Shown here: positions 16,206 through 27,300 of the stretch, in pieces
Numbering within the stretch: the stretch's first letter is position 1
Layout of the letters: the number at the start of each line of letters is the position of its first letter
Source of the DNA: Micromonospora sp. NBC_00389
GTDB lineage: Bacteria > Actinomycetota > Actinomycetes > Mycobacteriales > Micromonosporaceae
Direction: 5' to 3'
Length of the DNA: 64,000 bases
Assembly (NCBI RefSeq): GCF_036059255.1
Contig: NZ_CP107947.1
Coordinates: 4,712,001 to 4,776,000, forward strand
Translations under genes and position numbers: made by a program
The notes under the pieces: generated by a model
Told to the model about the DNA's origin: nothing
The model's database searches: none
What the model saw: only the letters and a program-made list of their open reading frames with translations

Positions 16206-16658
16206 GTGGAGAACCCAGACGTGGGTGCGGCTGCCATATCGCGGGTTTACGTCGACATGGTTGGAGACCTGTTCCACGCGGGCCACGTGTCGCTCCTCCG
16301 GGAGGCGCGCCGCCATGGTGACTGGCTGGTCGTCGGCGTGCTGTCCGACGACACCGCAGCCTCCTACAAGCGTCGTCCCATCATGACCCTCGCCGAGCGT
16401 GTCGCCGTGATCGAGTCGTGCAGGTACGTCGACGAGGTGATTGAGGGCGCCCCGCTCCAAGTGACCGAAGAGTTTCTTGCCGAGCACGGCATCACCGCCG
16501 TGGTGCACGGCGACGACTTGTCGCCCGAGGGGGCCGAGTTCGTATACGGGCCCGCTGCAGCAGCCGGGAAACTCACTTACGTTCGGCGTACGGGAGGAAT
16601 CTCAACCACCCAGTTGATCCAGCGGGTGCTCGACGCGGCCGCCTCGCGAAATGAATGA
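16206..16658 (+). CDS. cytidylyltransferase-family nucleotidyltransferase
   Basis: 150 aa. The HxGH nucleotide-binding motif is present (DLFHAGHVSLLREARRHGDW), and so is the C-terminal GGISTTQLIQR, equivalent to the ISTT-[DE]-L-I signature of glycerol-3-phosphate and phosphoethanolamine cytidylyltransferases. Such enzymes couple CTP to a phosphorylated alcohol to give a CDP-activated headgroup. The GTG start at 16206 fits the family. As an isolated single gene its substrate is not indicated by its neighbours. Confidence 0.88.
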   Translation: MENPDVGAAAISRVYVDMVGDLFHAGHVSLLREARRHGDWLVVGVLSDDTAASYKRRPIMTLAERVAVIESCRYVDEVIEGAPLQVTEEFLAEHGITAVVHGDDLSPEGAEFVYGPAAAAGKLTYVRRTGGISTTQLIQRVLDAAASRNE

Positions 16659-16661
16659 CGG

Positions 16662-16680
16662 GATCTGCCGCACTGCGCGC
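16662..16680 (+). repeat. boundary repeat copy i (partial)
   Basis: GATCTGCCGCACTGCGCGC resembles the second half of the repeat. It starts 3 nt after the cytidylyltransferase stop. Confidence 0.4.
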
Positions 16681-16766
16681 GCTCATGCCGAGTTGCGTGC
16701 GCGGATTCCCGGTCTCCTGCGGAGGTCGGCGCGGCATCGTGAACGACCGAGAAGGAGACTTGGGCC

Positions 16767-17342
16767 ATGTATACCGCCTCGTCCACCTCAGCCAGCTCAG
16801 CGCCGCCTTCCCCCATCTGGATCGAGTCGATGGGCGGTCCTCTGATCGTGGTGCCGGTTTCGGCATTGGAAGAGTGGTGCGGCAGCACTGGGGTAGGGCT
16901 TGTCGTCGGCGCCGGGGATGTTCCGGACGACTATGACCGTGCATGCGAGGTGGACGGCCTGGCAGGGGTGATTGCCATTGGTGAGAAGGGTCGGCAAGGA
17001 CTTGTTCTGGCGGACGAACCGGCCACAACCTGCTATCTACCGGAGCACCGGGCCTTCGTCCGCTGGCTCGGAGCCGACTCCGCCGCTGCATTGATCGAGG
17101 CCGCCATGGTCGTTCTCCGCGACCCTGCTGCCGATTGGGAGGAATGCGGCTTCTGGGAGACGGACGGCCAAGCGGTACTCATGGACTCTGTCAGTGCGGG
17201 GAGCGAGTTGCACATTGCGTACCCCGACGGGGAGATGCCCGCGCACGCACCCATCCCGATACCAGCGACCCGCTGGAAGGTGCGCGCCGTCCACACCTGC
17301 GTGAACGAGACCTCGGTGGGTGTGGTGCACCTCTTGCCGTAG
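16767..17342 (+). CDS. Imm21 family immunity protein
   Basis: 191 aa. The N-terminal signature WIESMGGPLIVVP and the DDYDRACEVDGLAGVI, VLADEPATTCYLPEH and FVRWLGADS segments match immunity protein 21, which neutralises secreted polymorphic toxins of neighbouring bacteria. The ATG at 16767 has GAAGGAGA about 10 nt upstream. No cognate toxin is next to it, so it is an orphan immunity gene, consistent with an array protecting against foreign toxins. It is bounded by repeat copies i and j. Confidence 0.87.
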   Translation: MYTASSTSASSAPPSPIWIESMGGPLIVVPVSALEEWCGSTGVGLVVGAGDVPDDYDRACEVDGLAGVIAIGEKGRQGLVLADEPATTCYLPEHRAFVRWLGADSAAALIEAAMVVLRDPAADWEECGFWETDGQAVLMDSVSAGSELHIAYPDGEMPAHAPIPIPATRWKVRAVHTCVNETSVGVVHLLP

Positions 17343-17396
17343 CCACAGACCTGATCAACACGCCAACTTGCCGCTGGTGGCTCACTGGTCAAAGCC

Positions 17397-17414
17397 GGAT
17401 GCACGCTTCTGCCG
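17397..17414 (+). repeat. boundary repeat copy j
   Basis: GGATGCACGCTTCTGCCG, followed by CTGACAGCGCGGG. The second half matches the extended consensus well. It lies between the Imm21 gene and the next gene. Confidence 0.45.
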
Positions 17415-17478
17415 CTGACAGCGCGGGTGGCCGCCTGGCTCGCCATCTGTGTTCCGTGCCGCATGTGATGATCGGTTC

Positions 17479-17880
17479 GTGAGCCTTCGTGAGTGGCAGC
17501 GCCTGACGCATATCGAGCGGGCTTTCTTCATCAACTCGTTCGAGATGGACCTCCTGCCCGGCGTGTTCGGTGACCTGGACCCCGCCCAGCCGGAGCCGTC
17601 GTTGTCCGAGCTGGCCTCCGTCCTGCTGAACTTGGTGGACCGCGGCTGGATGGAAATGCGCCGCTACGTGCGGCGGGTTGCCAATGACGGCCGGGAGGGC
17701 TTGGCGCACGGCGATCCTGTGCCGAGGGACCAGCTGCCGGTGCTGCTGGCAGACCCCGCCAGTTGGGAGTACCCGGATGATCCGAGTTGGATTGGTGCGC
17801 TGACGCTGGTGGAGACCGAAGCCGGCAGGACGATCAGCCGGATGTCCGCCGACGAGATTGCCACACGCGACAACGTATAG
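17479..17880 (+). CDS. hypothetical protein, 133 aa (immunity-like)
   Basis: GTG start at 17479 (VSLREWQRLTHIERAFFINS). The protein is acidic, with LSELASVLLNLVDRGWMEMRRYV followed by PRDQLPVLLADPASWEYPDDPSWIGALTLVETEAG. This helix-rich, WxY/acidic composition is typical of small cytosolic immunity proteins, but I do not recognise a named family. It is a single-gene unit between repeat copies j and g. Confidence 0.65.
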   Translation: MSLREWQRLTHIERAFFINSFEMDLLPGVFGDLDPAQPEPSLSELASVLLNLVDRGWMEMRRYVRRVANDGREGLAHGDPVPRDQLPVLLADPASWEYPDDPSWIGALTLVETEAGRTISRMSADEIATRDNV

Positions 17881-17905
17881 GCGAGCGGCTCGAAGTCCTG
17901 TAACC

Positions 17906-17921
17906 GCATCCGCATCTGCCG
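17906..17921 (+). repeat. boundary repeat copy g
   Basis: GCATCCGCATCTGCCG, identical in core to copy d and followed by CCGAGCGTGCGTCACG. It lies between convergent gene ends. Confidence 0.65.
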
Positions 17922-17984
17922 CCGAGCGTGCGTCACGTTCCGTACGGATGTCGGTGCTGAAGAACCTCGGCGGGCCGTCCTTCC

Positions 17985-18218
17985 TCAGAAACCTTTCCCT
18001 TGCCGGATGACCGCGACGCCGCTTACCTCCGCGCACTGCCACAGATCGAGTTGATACCGGAAGTGCGGACCCTCCTCCAACGCCTTCACCGGCACTGGTG
18101 GCGGGCCGCACGGCACGTGCGAGACCCGGATCCGGTACTGCCCGGCAGGGATCTCAACTCGGTGCTCAGGCCCGGGAAGTTCCATGCAGCCGAAGACGTG
18201 GACCACGCCACTCGGCAC
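17985..18218 (-). CDS. hypothetical protein, 77 aa, possibly 5'-truncated
   Basis: Reads VHVFGCMELPGPEHRVEIPAG, then YRIRVSHVPCGPPPVPV and HFRYQLDLWQCAEVSGVAVIRQG. The end resembles the C-terminal part of longer actinobacterial proteins with a Y-x-x-R-V-S-x-x-P motif and a final D-L-W...V-x-R-Q-G (recollection). No good ribosome-binding site precedes 18218, so the gene may have lost its start. The 340 nt to its right hold no gene until the tRNA fragment. Confidence 0.4.
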   Translation of the reverse strand: MPSGVVHVFGCMELPGPEHRVEIPAGQYRIRVSHVPCGPPPVPVKALEEGPHFRYQLDLWQCAEVSGVAVIRQGKGF

Positions 18219-18429
18219 TTGACCGACGCGGGCCCAGCGAGGGGCCCGCTAGCAGGCCGGTACCCGCGCATAGTGTCTCTTTCGGGCGACCGTGGTGAGC
18301 TGCCGGATCGCGCTCTGGCGGTGGCCCCGCAGGTCAGTTGATCCCTGTCGCTCTGCTCGGAATCTGCTCGGTGAGTCGTGGGCACTCCCGGGCAGTCTTG
18401 GTCAGCGCTAGGCAGTGACGGGCACGGAA

Positions 18430-18599
18430 CCCGGGCGGTCGACGATCGCATGCTCCATGTGTGCTCCGCCGGTCGGCAAAACGGCAGCCCACACCGGTGG
18501 GCACGGGAGCGCACTCCTGGATACTCGTAGGTATCTGCTGGCAGGTAAGCTATCCCCTCGCGCCCTCGTAGCTCAGGGGATAGAGCATCGGTTTCCTAA
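18430..18599 (+). repeat. direct repeat, tRNA-Arg 5'-half locus, copy 1
   Basis: About 170 nt related to 36366-36535. The last 44 nt are identical and the upstream ~125 nt are similar with scattered differences. See the tRNA fragments. Confidence 0.7.
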
Positions 18600-18605
18600 A
18601 CTGAT
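18562..18605 (+). tRNA. tRNA-Arg(CCU) 5' half, incomplete
   Basis: Acceptor 5' strand GCCCTCG, D arm GCTC...GAGC, anticodon stem TCGGT/ACTGA and loop TTCCTAA (anticodon CCT) are all present. The T arm and 3' acceptor strand do not follow, so this is not a functional tRNA. tRNA-Arg genes are frequent attachment sites for actinobacterial integrative elements, and breakage near the anticodon loop fits that. The ~380 nt to 18987 contain no supported gene. Confidence 0.7.
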
Positions 18606-18987
18606 GCTGGTCGATCGAATTAAGCCGCGTGACCTGCTGATCCGTCTTCTTCCGTGCCACTTGACGGGTCGCATCCGCGATGACTCTGCTCGGTCGGTCG
18701 GTTTGCGGTCTGAGGACCGCCGAGAGTGCTGCCGTTGGATCGACCGGGTTTTAGGTGCGGGCGCAGCGGGTCCGCACACGGCGGAATCAGCGGACCGGTT
18801 GACGTCAGCGGCTGCCACGTCGCGTGACGGACAACCGGGAGCGCTTCCGGTAGCAGTTCCGTTACGTCGACACGCCGCTCCGTTGCATTGATGTTCATCA
18901 CCCTTGTTCGCCGTCGAGATGTCTTGTTGTGTCGTGAAGGGCCCGTTTAGCCTGGGCGCGCGCTCGAAGGTCAACGGGGGGCGGCAT

Positions 18988-20855
18988 ATGCAACTGGGGA
19001 TTCGGCTTCTGGCAGTGTAGAGCTGAGCGTCGACGGTCAGGTCGTCACGCCGGGCGCGGGGAACCGACGGGCGGTGCTCGCCGGGCTTGCACTGGCGGCG
19101 AATCGGTCCGTGTCGTTGAGTCGGCTGGCCGAGATGGTCTGGGCCGACGACGCACCGGCGTCCGCCGTGGCAAATCTTCGTTCGCACGCCGCCGGGCTTC
19201 GCCGGGTGCTGGGCGACCGGTTGGTCGCCCGCCCGAACGCGTACGAGTTGCGGCTGGCGCCGCACGAGCTGGACGTCATCGAGTTCCAACGGCTGGCGGA
19301 AGAAGGTCGCAGCAGGCTGGCCACTGAGGATCCGATGGGCGCCATTCCGACGCTCACCACAGCACTAGCGCATTGGCGCGGCGCGGCCGGCGACGGCCTG
19401 CCGCGCGGCACCGCGCTGGACAACCGCTGGGCGAGCCTGGACGAGCAGCGGCTCCAGGTCTTCGAGGAGTTGGCCGAGGCGCGGCTGGCTGCCGGGAAAC
19501 ACGGCGACCTGCTCTCCGAGCTGCGCGGACACCTGGCTGTCCACCCGCTGCGGGAGCGGGCGTGGGGGCAACTGATGCTTGCGCTCTACCGCTGCGGGGA
19601 CGTCCCGGCCGCGCTGACCGTCTATCGAGACGCGCGTGCAACATTGGACGAGCAGCTTGGCATCGAGCCCGGCGATGAACTGGCAGCCCTGCACCGGGCG
19701 ATTCTCGACCGGGCACCCGAAGTCTCGTACACCCCGCCGACCGCCGTGATCGCCACGGCGCAGGCGCCACCGCCGGCCGCCGAGGCGAAGCCCGCCGGCG
19801 TTGTCGGCTGGACGGTGCCGCGCGAGCTGCCGGCGGACCTGGTCACCTTCATTGGGCGTACCGCGGAGACCGCGGACGTCGTGGCGACGGTGACCGCCGC
19901 TACCCCGGCCGTCATGGTCGTCACCGGCCCGGCCGGCAGCGGCAAGACGGCGGTCACCGTGCGCGCCGCCCACGTGGCGGCCACCGACTTCCCCGACGGG
20001 CAGGTATTCATTGACCTCGGGTACCGGGCCTCGGTGACGCCGGGCGAGGTGCTGGCCCGGGTGCTGCGCGCACTGGGTGTCGCGCCGGCTGACGTGCCGG
20101 ACGGCGCCGACGAGCGGGCCGGACGGTTCCGCTCACTCGCCGCCGGACGCCGGCTCCTGCTGGTCGTGGACGGGGTCACCCGGGCGGCCCAGGTGCGGCC
20201 GCTGCTGCCCGCCGGACCCGGTCCGGCCCTGATCGTGGTCGGTCAACGGCACCTGGGCAGTCTCGACGGAGTACGGCGGGTCGCCCTCCCGCCGCTGGGC
20301 GCCGCTCGGGCCCGTGACCTGCTGGCCACCCTCGCCGGACCGGACCGACTGGCAGCGAATCCGGCCGCCACCACCGAGCTGGTCCGGCTCTGCGCGGGGT
20401 CGGTGCTCGCGCTGCGGATCGTCGGTTCGAGGCTGGCGAGGTGGCCGGGGATGTCGGTGGCTGCCCTGGTCGGCCAGCTGGGGGATGGCCGGGGCCGGCT
20501 GGACCTGCTGGCCTACGAGGACCTGTCGGTGCGGGCCAGCCTGGCGATCGGTGTCGCGGTGGTCCGCTCTGAGGACGAGGTGGCAGGTCGGCTCTTCGAA
20601 CTGCTGGGCGCGTCCCCGGAGGCTCCAGCGGTGGTGGACCGGGCCGCCACGCAGCTCGGCGTCTCTAGCCAGCGGGTGCGCCAGGCTCTTGAGGACTTGG
20701 TGGAGGCGCATTTGCTCTACCGGGACGGGCCAGGTGGCTACCGACTCCCCGCATTGGTCGGCGAGTATGCCGCCGAATTGGCCGCCGTGCCGTTCCCGTT
20801 GGCGCACCCACCGGTCAGCGGCACGCCCATCACCCTGCTGCCCAGATCGGCGTAA
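18988..20855 (+). pseudogene. SARP-family transcriptional regulator (AfsR/DnrI type), frameshifted near the start
   Basis: About 622 aa if corrected. An N-terminal OmpR-like winged helix (ELSVDGQVVTPGAGNRRAVLAGL) is followed by the bacterial transcriptional activator domain (LRGHLAVHPLRERAWGQLMLALY, IEPGDELAALHRAIL) and an NB-ARC-type P-loop module (VVTGPAGSGKTAVT). This is a pathway-type activator of secondary metabolism. The natural start is ATG 18988 behind a GGGGG Shine-Dalgarno, giving MQLGIRLL. One G is missing at about 19011 (CTTCTGGCAGT where CTTCTGGGCAGT is expected), so the start frame ends at a stop after 10 codons. An internal GTG at 19074 would lose most of the DNA-binding domain. 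It may be real inactivation or a sequence error. The next 515 nt to 21371 hold no gene. Confidence 0.8.
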
Positions 20856-21371
20856 GGCCGGGTCGTGACACCTGTTGCCCATGTTCGTGGTGGCCCGATC
20901 TCCACCTCGCGTCCGGTCAACAGCAAGGAGTGACATCTCAGCCACCTGGCTAAGGCCAGAGCGGGGCGGTGCCCTGGGCTCAACCGGGCGGGTCTGGGCT
21001 GCGATCTGGCCGTCATCGAGGCAGGCGAGGTTCCCCCCGTTACCCCCCCGGGGCGCTCCTCGTCATGACCACTGCTGGTGTCGCACCGACGTTCGTGCCA
21101 CCGCTTGATCGCGCCGGTCGTCGACTACCGGTACGACCGAGGAGTGCGTGCGCGCGGGCGCTCCTGCGGGCCAGGTAACGACCATCGCCGATATCGTGAC
21201 GATCCGCCTACTGTCATACCCGCTGGTACTGAAGGCCATAAGAACGTGGACGGTTTCAACATCGACAGGAATAGCACTCGCCATCAATCAAATATCTCCA
21301 ATATAGGAGATCGTGTATGACCCCTTGGAATCCTTACCCATCGTGTCTACCTGAAGACCGGAGGGTGACGG

Positions 21372-24300
21372 GTGAAGAAGATAGCGAGAGGTCCCCTGAT
21401 CGGGGGGCTGGTGCTGGCCTTGGTGGCCACGCTCGGCGGGATGGAGGCGCTGCCGGACAAGGATCCGGGCAGCGTCGATCAGACGGCGAGCAGTCAGGAG
21501 GATGACGGCGGCCTTCTGTCCCGGCTCGGTCGAGCGGCGGGCGGTCTGGTGGACGGTGGGCCGCGTAAGGCGAAGCCGGAGGTGGTCAGCGCCGGGCTGG
21601 CGGTGAACGAGAAGCCGCCGGCGGCGAAGAAGTGGCCGCCGCAGAAGCGGGTCAAGGAGTTGACCGGCAAGCGGACCGCCAACGGCAAGGTCTACCAGCT
21701 CTCGGACGGTCGAACGCAGGCCGAGATCTCGATGGTGCCGCTGCACTACCGCGACGCCAAGGGCACGTTGCAGACCATCGACACCCGGGTCCGTCCGGTC
21801 AAGGACAAGGGCTACGTCCAGGGCAACCGGACGAACACCTTCACCAGCCTGTTCGGTGACAGCTCGGATGAGCTGGTCCGCTTTGAGCAGGGTGGGCAGA
21901 GCATCGAGCTGGGTCTGCAGGGCGCGGCGAAGGGCGTGACGCCGACGGTGTCTGGCTCGACGGTGACCTACGCCGGTGTGGCGGGTGGCGCGGATGTCGT
22001 TTATGACGTCACCTCCACGGCGTTGAAGGAGAAGATTGTCCTGCGCCGGGCCCCGAGCGGGCCGGTGTCGTACACCTTCACCCTCGACACCGCTGGTCTC
22101 ACCGCGCAGCAGCGGGCGGACGGCTCGATCGCGTTCGTCCCGCGCGCCGGCGGCGAGCCGGCGTTCGTGATGCCGGCGCCGTTCATGTTCGACGCGAAGG
22201 ACGACAAGGCGTCACCGGTCGGCAAGGTGTGGAGCGACAAGGTCACACAGACGGTGAGCCAGTCCGGCGGCCGGTCGACGATCACGGTTGCCGCCGACGG
22301 CGGCTGGCTGGCCGACCGGGCGCGGGTCTACCCGGTGGTCATCGACCCGACCATCAAGGTCCAGCCGGTGCCGACCGACGCGCAGGACGTGCAGATCTAC
22401 TCCGCCGACCCGGCCCACGCATACGGGCAGGACGTCACCAAGTGGCCGTTGCACGTCGGCACGTCGGGCGCGGGCAAGTGGCGCTCGTTGGTCAAGTTCG
22501 ACACCAGCCTGGTTCCGGCGAACACCACGATCGACGACGCGCGCCTGGAGATGTACTACTCCCAGACGCACACCGCTTGGCAGTACGACGTGCCGATCGA
22601 GGCGCGTCGGGTCACCGCCGAGTGGGACGAGGACTCCGCGACCTGGGACTCGATGTACAACAAGGTCGACACCGGACCGGCGGGCAACTTCGTGACCGTC
22701 GACGACGGTAACACCGGCTCGTCGGCGCAGGGCACCTGGACGGCGTCGACGAGCCCGCTGACCTCGGAGGCGGTCGGTACCGACTATCGAGTGAACAAGG
22801 ACGCGGTGACCGGGGAGACCTACACCTGGACGCCGACCATCACCGAAGCCGGTGACTACAAGGTCGAGGTGCACTACGTCGGCGCCTTCGACCGGACCGA
22901 CACCGCCACCTACACCGTCCACTCGTCCGGCGGCAAGAAGACGGTGCACCCCGCGATCGACCAGCGGACGCCTGACGAAAAGGGCGCCTGGAAGACCCTC
23001 GGCACCCACCACTTCGACGCCGGCACCACCGGCAAGGTCGTGCTCGGCGACGTGGCCAACGAGGTCGTGATCGCCGACGCTGTGCGGTTCAGCAAGCAGG
23101 GCGCGGTGAAGGACGCGGCGAAGTCCAGCGCCTGGCTGTCCTTCCCGGTGCGCAACGTGGTGCAGCAGTGGGTCAACAAGACCCAGGCCAACTACGGCTT
23201 CTCGCTGCAGGCGAAGAACGAGACGACCCTCGGCCAGGGCGGCCCGGTCTTCGAGGCGTCAGAGTACGCCTACGCCAACGACCGGCGGGACTACAACCTG
23301 CCGAAGCTGGTCGTCACCTACGGCCGGCCCGGTGTGGCGGTGAACCCGCCGACGACGGTCACCTCGACCGGCGCCGTGCTGACCTGGCCGGCATACGGTG
23401 ACCCGACGCCCGCCACCGCCGACAACGACGACGTGGTCGAGTACCAGGTGCACCGCAGCGTGCACCAGAACTTCACGCCGTCCGGCACGACGCTGATCGC
23501 GCCGGTCTCGTCGAGCACGCTGACGTACCAGGACACCACCGCGGTGCCGACGGCGGCGGACAACACCGACCCGATGGACCGCAAGTTCTACTACTACATG
23601 GTCGCAGTCAAAACCCGGGGCGGGCAGATCTTCGCCGGTCCGACCCAGCCGGCGATGCTGCCGAAGGCCGGCCAGATCACCCGGATCTACCGGACCGCCG
23701 GCACGAACGCGACCGGCACCGACGGCGTCATCGACACCACGCTGTCGAAGACCCGCTCGACCGAGAACGTCGACGTCTACGACGGTGACCCGTACGTCAG
23801 TCCGGGCAACAACTCCGACTACTACGGCGACACGCGGGGCCTGATCAAGTTCCCCGCCCTGGCCGGCATCCCGACCACCGCGCAGGTGGTCGACGCGCAG
23901 CTGAGGATGTACAACACCTACCTCTACCCGGGCACCGACACCGACGAGTACGTCGACGTCTACAAGATGACGACGGCCTTCGACGAAACCAAGGCGACCT
24001 GGAACACCAGCAACGGCACCACCGCGTGGCTCACCACGGGTGGTGGCGGTGACTACGACACCAGCTGGAAGGCGAGTTTCAACGGGTTCACCAACGACCC
24101 GGAGTGGGAGAACTGGAACGTCATGCCCGCAGTGCAGGGCTGGCTCACCACGCCCAGCAGCAACAAGGGCTTCCTGCTGCGCCAGCGGGACGAGACGAAC
24201 CTTACGGCGCGGGCGATGCTGCTCTCCTCCGAGGCCGAGGAGCCGCTGCTACGGGCGACGCTGGAGGTCACCTACCTCGAGCAGACCGCCGAGTCGACGT

Positions 24301-27300
24301 ACTACGCGGCGTCGACGCCGCAGGTGGTGACGCCGAACGCCACGTACACCGTCCCGGTGACCGTGTCGAACCCGACCCTCGCCGCCTGGAACACCACGGA
24401 CTGGGAGCTCTCCTACGACTGGAAGCGGGCCGACGGGACCGACCTCGACGATGAGAGCTACGAGCTGCGTACCCCGCTGCCGAAGAACGTGGTGGCCGGT
24501 GGCACGGTCGACATCACCGCACAGGTGAAGACCCCACCATCGTCAACGGAGGGCAACAAGCGCACCGAGTACGTCCTCAACTGGGACCTGCGCCGCAAGC
24601 TCGACGGCGCGAAGCTGTCGGCGTCCTCGCCGATCAAGGCGCTTCCGCAGAACGTGGCGGTGGAGGAGCCGACCTCCGACCAGCTCGGTCTGGAAAAGTT
24701 CTACTCCTACGCGGGGAAGAACACCGGCGCCGGCGGCACCCTGATGAACAACCTGTACGCCGGCAACACCGTCTGGTCGTACAACCCGTTCAACAACCCG
24801 TCCCAGGGCCTGTCGACGTTCGTCCGCATGTCCTACAACTCCCTCGACACCACCGACTCGGTCGCCGGGTACGGCTGGTCGCTGCAGGCGTCATCGATGA
24901 TGCGCCTGGGCACCCCCTGGACTTCCACCCCAACCCGAACCCCACCAAGGTCACCTTCACCGATGGTGACGGCACCAGCCACTGGTTCACCTGGGATCCG
25001 GCGACCTCGCAGTGGAAGAGCCCGAAGGGTGTTCACCTCTACCTGGAGAAGGTCACTGCGCTCGACTGCAAGCCGAACACGCAGGAGCGGCGGGCCTGGC
25101 GGCTGACAAAGCCGGACCGCACGCAGTTCTACTACGACTGCGAGGGCTTCCTCTCCAGCACTGTCGACAACAACGGCAACGAGATGCTGTTCACCTACGA
25201 GGAGCGCAAGTCCAACAACAAGCCGACCAAGTTCCTGCGCTACCTCACTGACGCGGCCGGCCGCAAGACCCTGACCATCGACTACTACGCCAAGGGTCAG
25301 GCCTACGACTACATCAACGACACCACCTGGGCGCGGACGCCGGCGACCAACCTGACCAACCCGAAAATCATCGACCACGTCTCGCAGATCACCGACATCT
25401 CCGGGCGGAAGCTGACCTTCAACTACACGGACAAGGGTCTGCTCGGTGAGCTGATCGACGGCGCCGGCTCCACCAACGGCACACCGAAGAAGTTCCAGTT
25501 CCGCTACGACATGACGCAGGGGAACAAGAACGTCAAGCTGGTCAAAGTCACCGACCCGCGCGGCAACGCCACGGACCTGGCCTACCACTATCCCCAGACC
25601 GGCGACGACCCGAAGTGGCACTGGCGGACCAAGCACTACACCGACCGGAACGACAAGGCCAACCTGACCCAGTTCGCCTACGCCGACCCGGACGCCACCA
25701 ACAACATCCGTACCACGGTCACGGACGCGGAGAACCACTCCACCGTCTACCTTCAGGACGGCTACGGCCGGCCCGTCCAGACCACCAACGCCAAGAACCA
25801 GACGACCAAGCTCGGCTGGGACGACGACCACAATGTCACCCGGCTCGAGGAGAACAACGGCGCGGTCTCGACCTGGCAGTACGACCAGAAGACCGGCTAC
25901 CCGACCGAGATCAAGGACCCGGAGGCGGTCGAGAACGGCACAGCGGGCACGGTGCTGACCTACCAGCTGCAGCTCAACGGCTACGTCGCCGAACTCGTCG
26001 AGAAGACCAGCCCAGAGGGGCGCAAGCACACCTTCGGGTACGAGCCCGACGGCGACCTGTCGTTCGTGGTCGATCCGATCGGAAACACCACATCGGACCC
26101 CGACGACCACAAGACCTCGTACACCTATGACGCGTGGGGTCAGCTCATGACCGCCACCGACGCCAACAACAACACGACTAAGAACCTCGAGTTCCACGCG
26201 TCGGGATACCCGCAGGCGATCGAGGACGCCGCCCAGAAGACCACGCGGTTTGGCTACGACGTGCGCGGCAACGTCCTCAAGGTCACCGACCCGTTGCTGC
26301 ACTACACGACCCAAGGCTACGACGTGTTCGGCCGGCCGACGACCTCGACGGTGCCCAAGGACCAGACCGCGGGTGAGTTCATCACGACACCGGCACCGGT
26401 CTACGACGGCAACGACAACATCACCGCGGCCACCACGGCCACGGGAGAGGTGGCGACGGCCATCTACGACGCGGCCGACCAGGTCATCCACATGCTGACG
26501 CCAATCGACAAGCCGGGAGACCCGGAACGCAGGTCGTCGTTCACCTACGACAAGGTCGGCAACCTGCTGACCGCGGTCGAGCCGAAGGGGAACCTGAGCC
26601 CGACCGCCGGGGACTTCACCACCATCAACGCCTATGACGAGATCTATCAGCTGACCGACGTTGTGAACGCCGGCGGCGACAAGATGTCGTACTCGTACGA
26701 CGACGTCGGGAACGTCGTCAAGGTCGTCGATCCGGTCAAGAACGCGACCGCGGATCCGGCCGACTACATGTCCCGGTTCGAGCACGACTCCGCGCACCGT
26801 GTCGTCAAGGTGATCGACGCCACCGGGAAGTTCACCACGACGACCTACGACAAGGACGGGCTGGTCACCGCGTCGACCGACCAGCTCGGCAACAGCACGC
26901 TGATGGTCCTTGACCGCAACGGCAGGCCCGAGCAGGTCAAGGTCCCGCACAAGAACGTCAACGGGACGCTCACCCACCGTGTCACCGGCTACGGGTACGA
27001 CGAAGTGGGCAACCGCACGAAGGTCACCAGCCCGCGCGGTATGGCGACGGCCAACCCTGACGATTTCGCACAGGTGTCGGTGTACGACTCGCTCAACCAC
27101 GTCAAGGAGAGCCGCACCGAGTACGACCCAAACGACGCGCGTTACTCCACACCGGACAAGACCACCTTCGAGTACGACGACGCGGGCCGGCTGACCATCG
27201 TTTCCCAGCCGCCGTCGTCCGGTGAGACCGACCGGAACGAGACCACCAACACGTACTGGGACAACGGCTGGACGCGCAGCTCGACCGATCCGTGGAACAT

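Noticed and set aside
12402..17921. Classical integron attC sites or a CRISPR array
   Set aside because: The repeats are unevenly spaced by whole genes, are degenerate, show no RYYYAAC/GTTRRRY pair and have no spacer-like regularity; no integron integrase or cas gene is visible.
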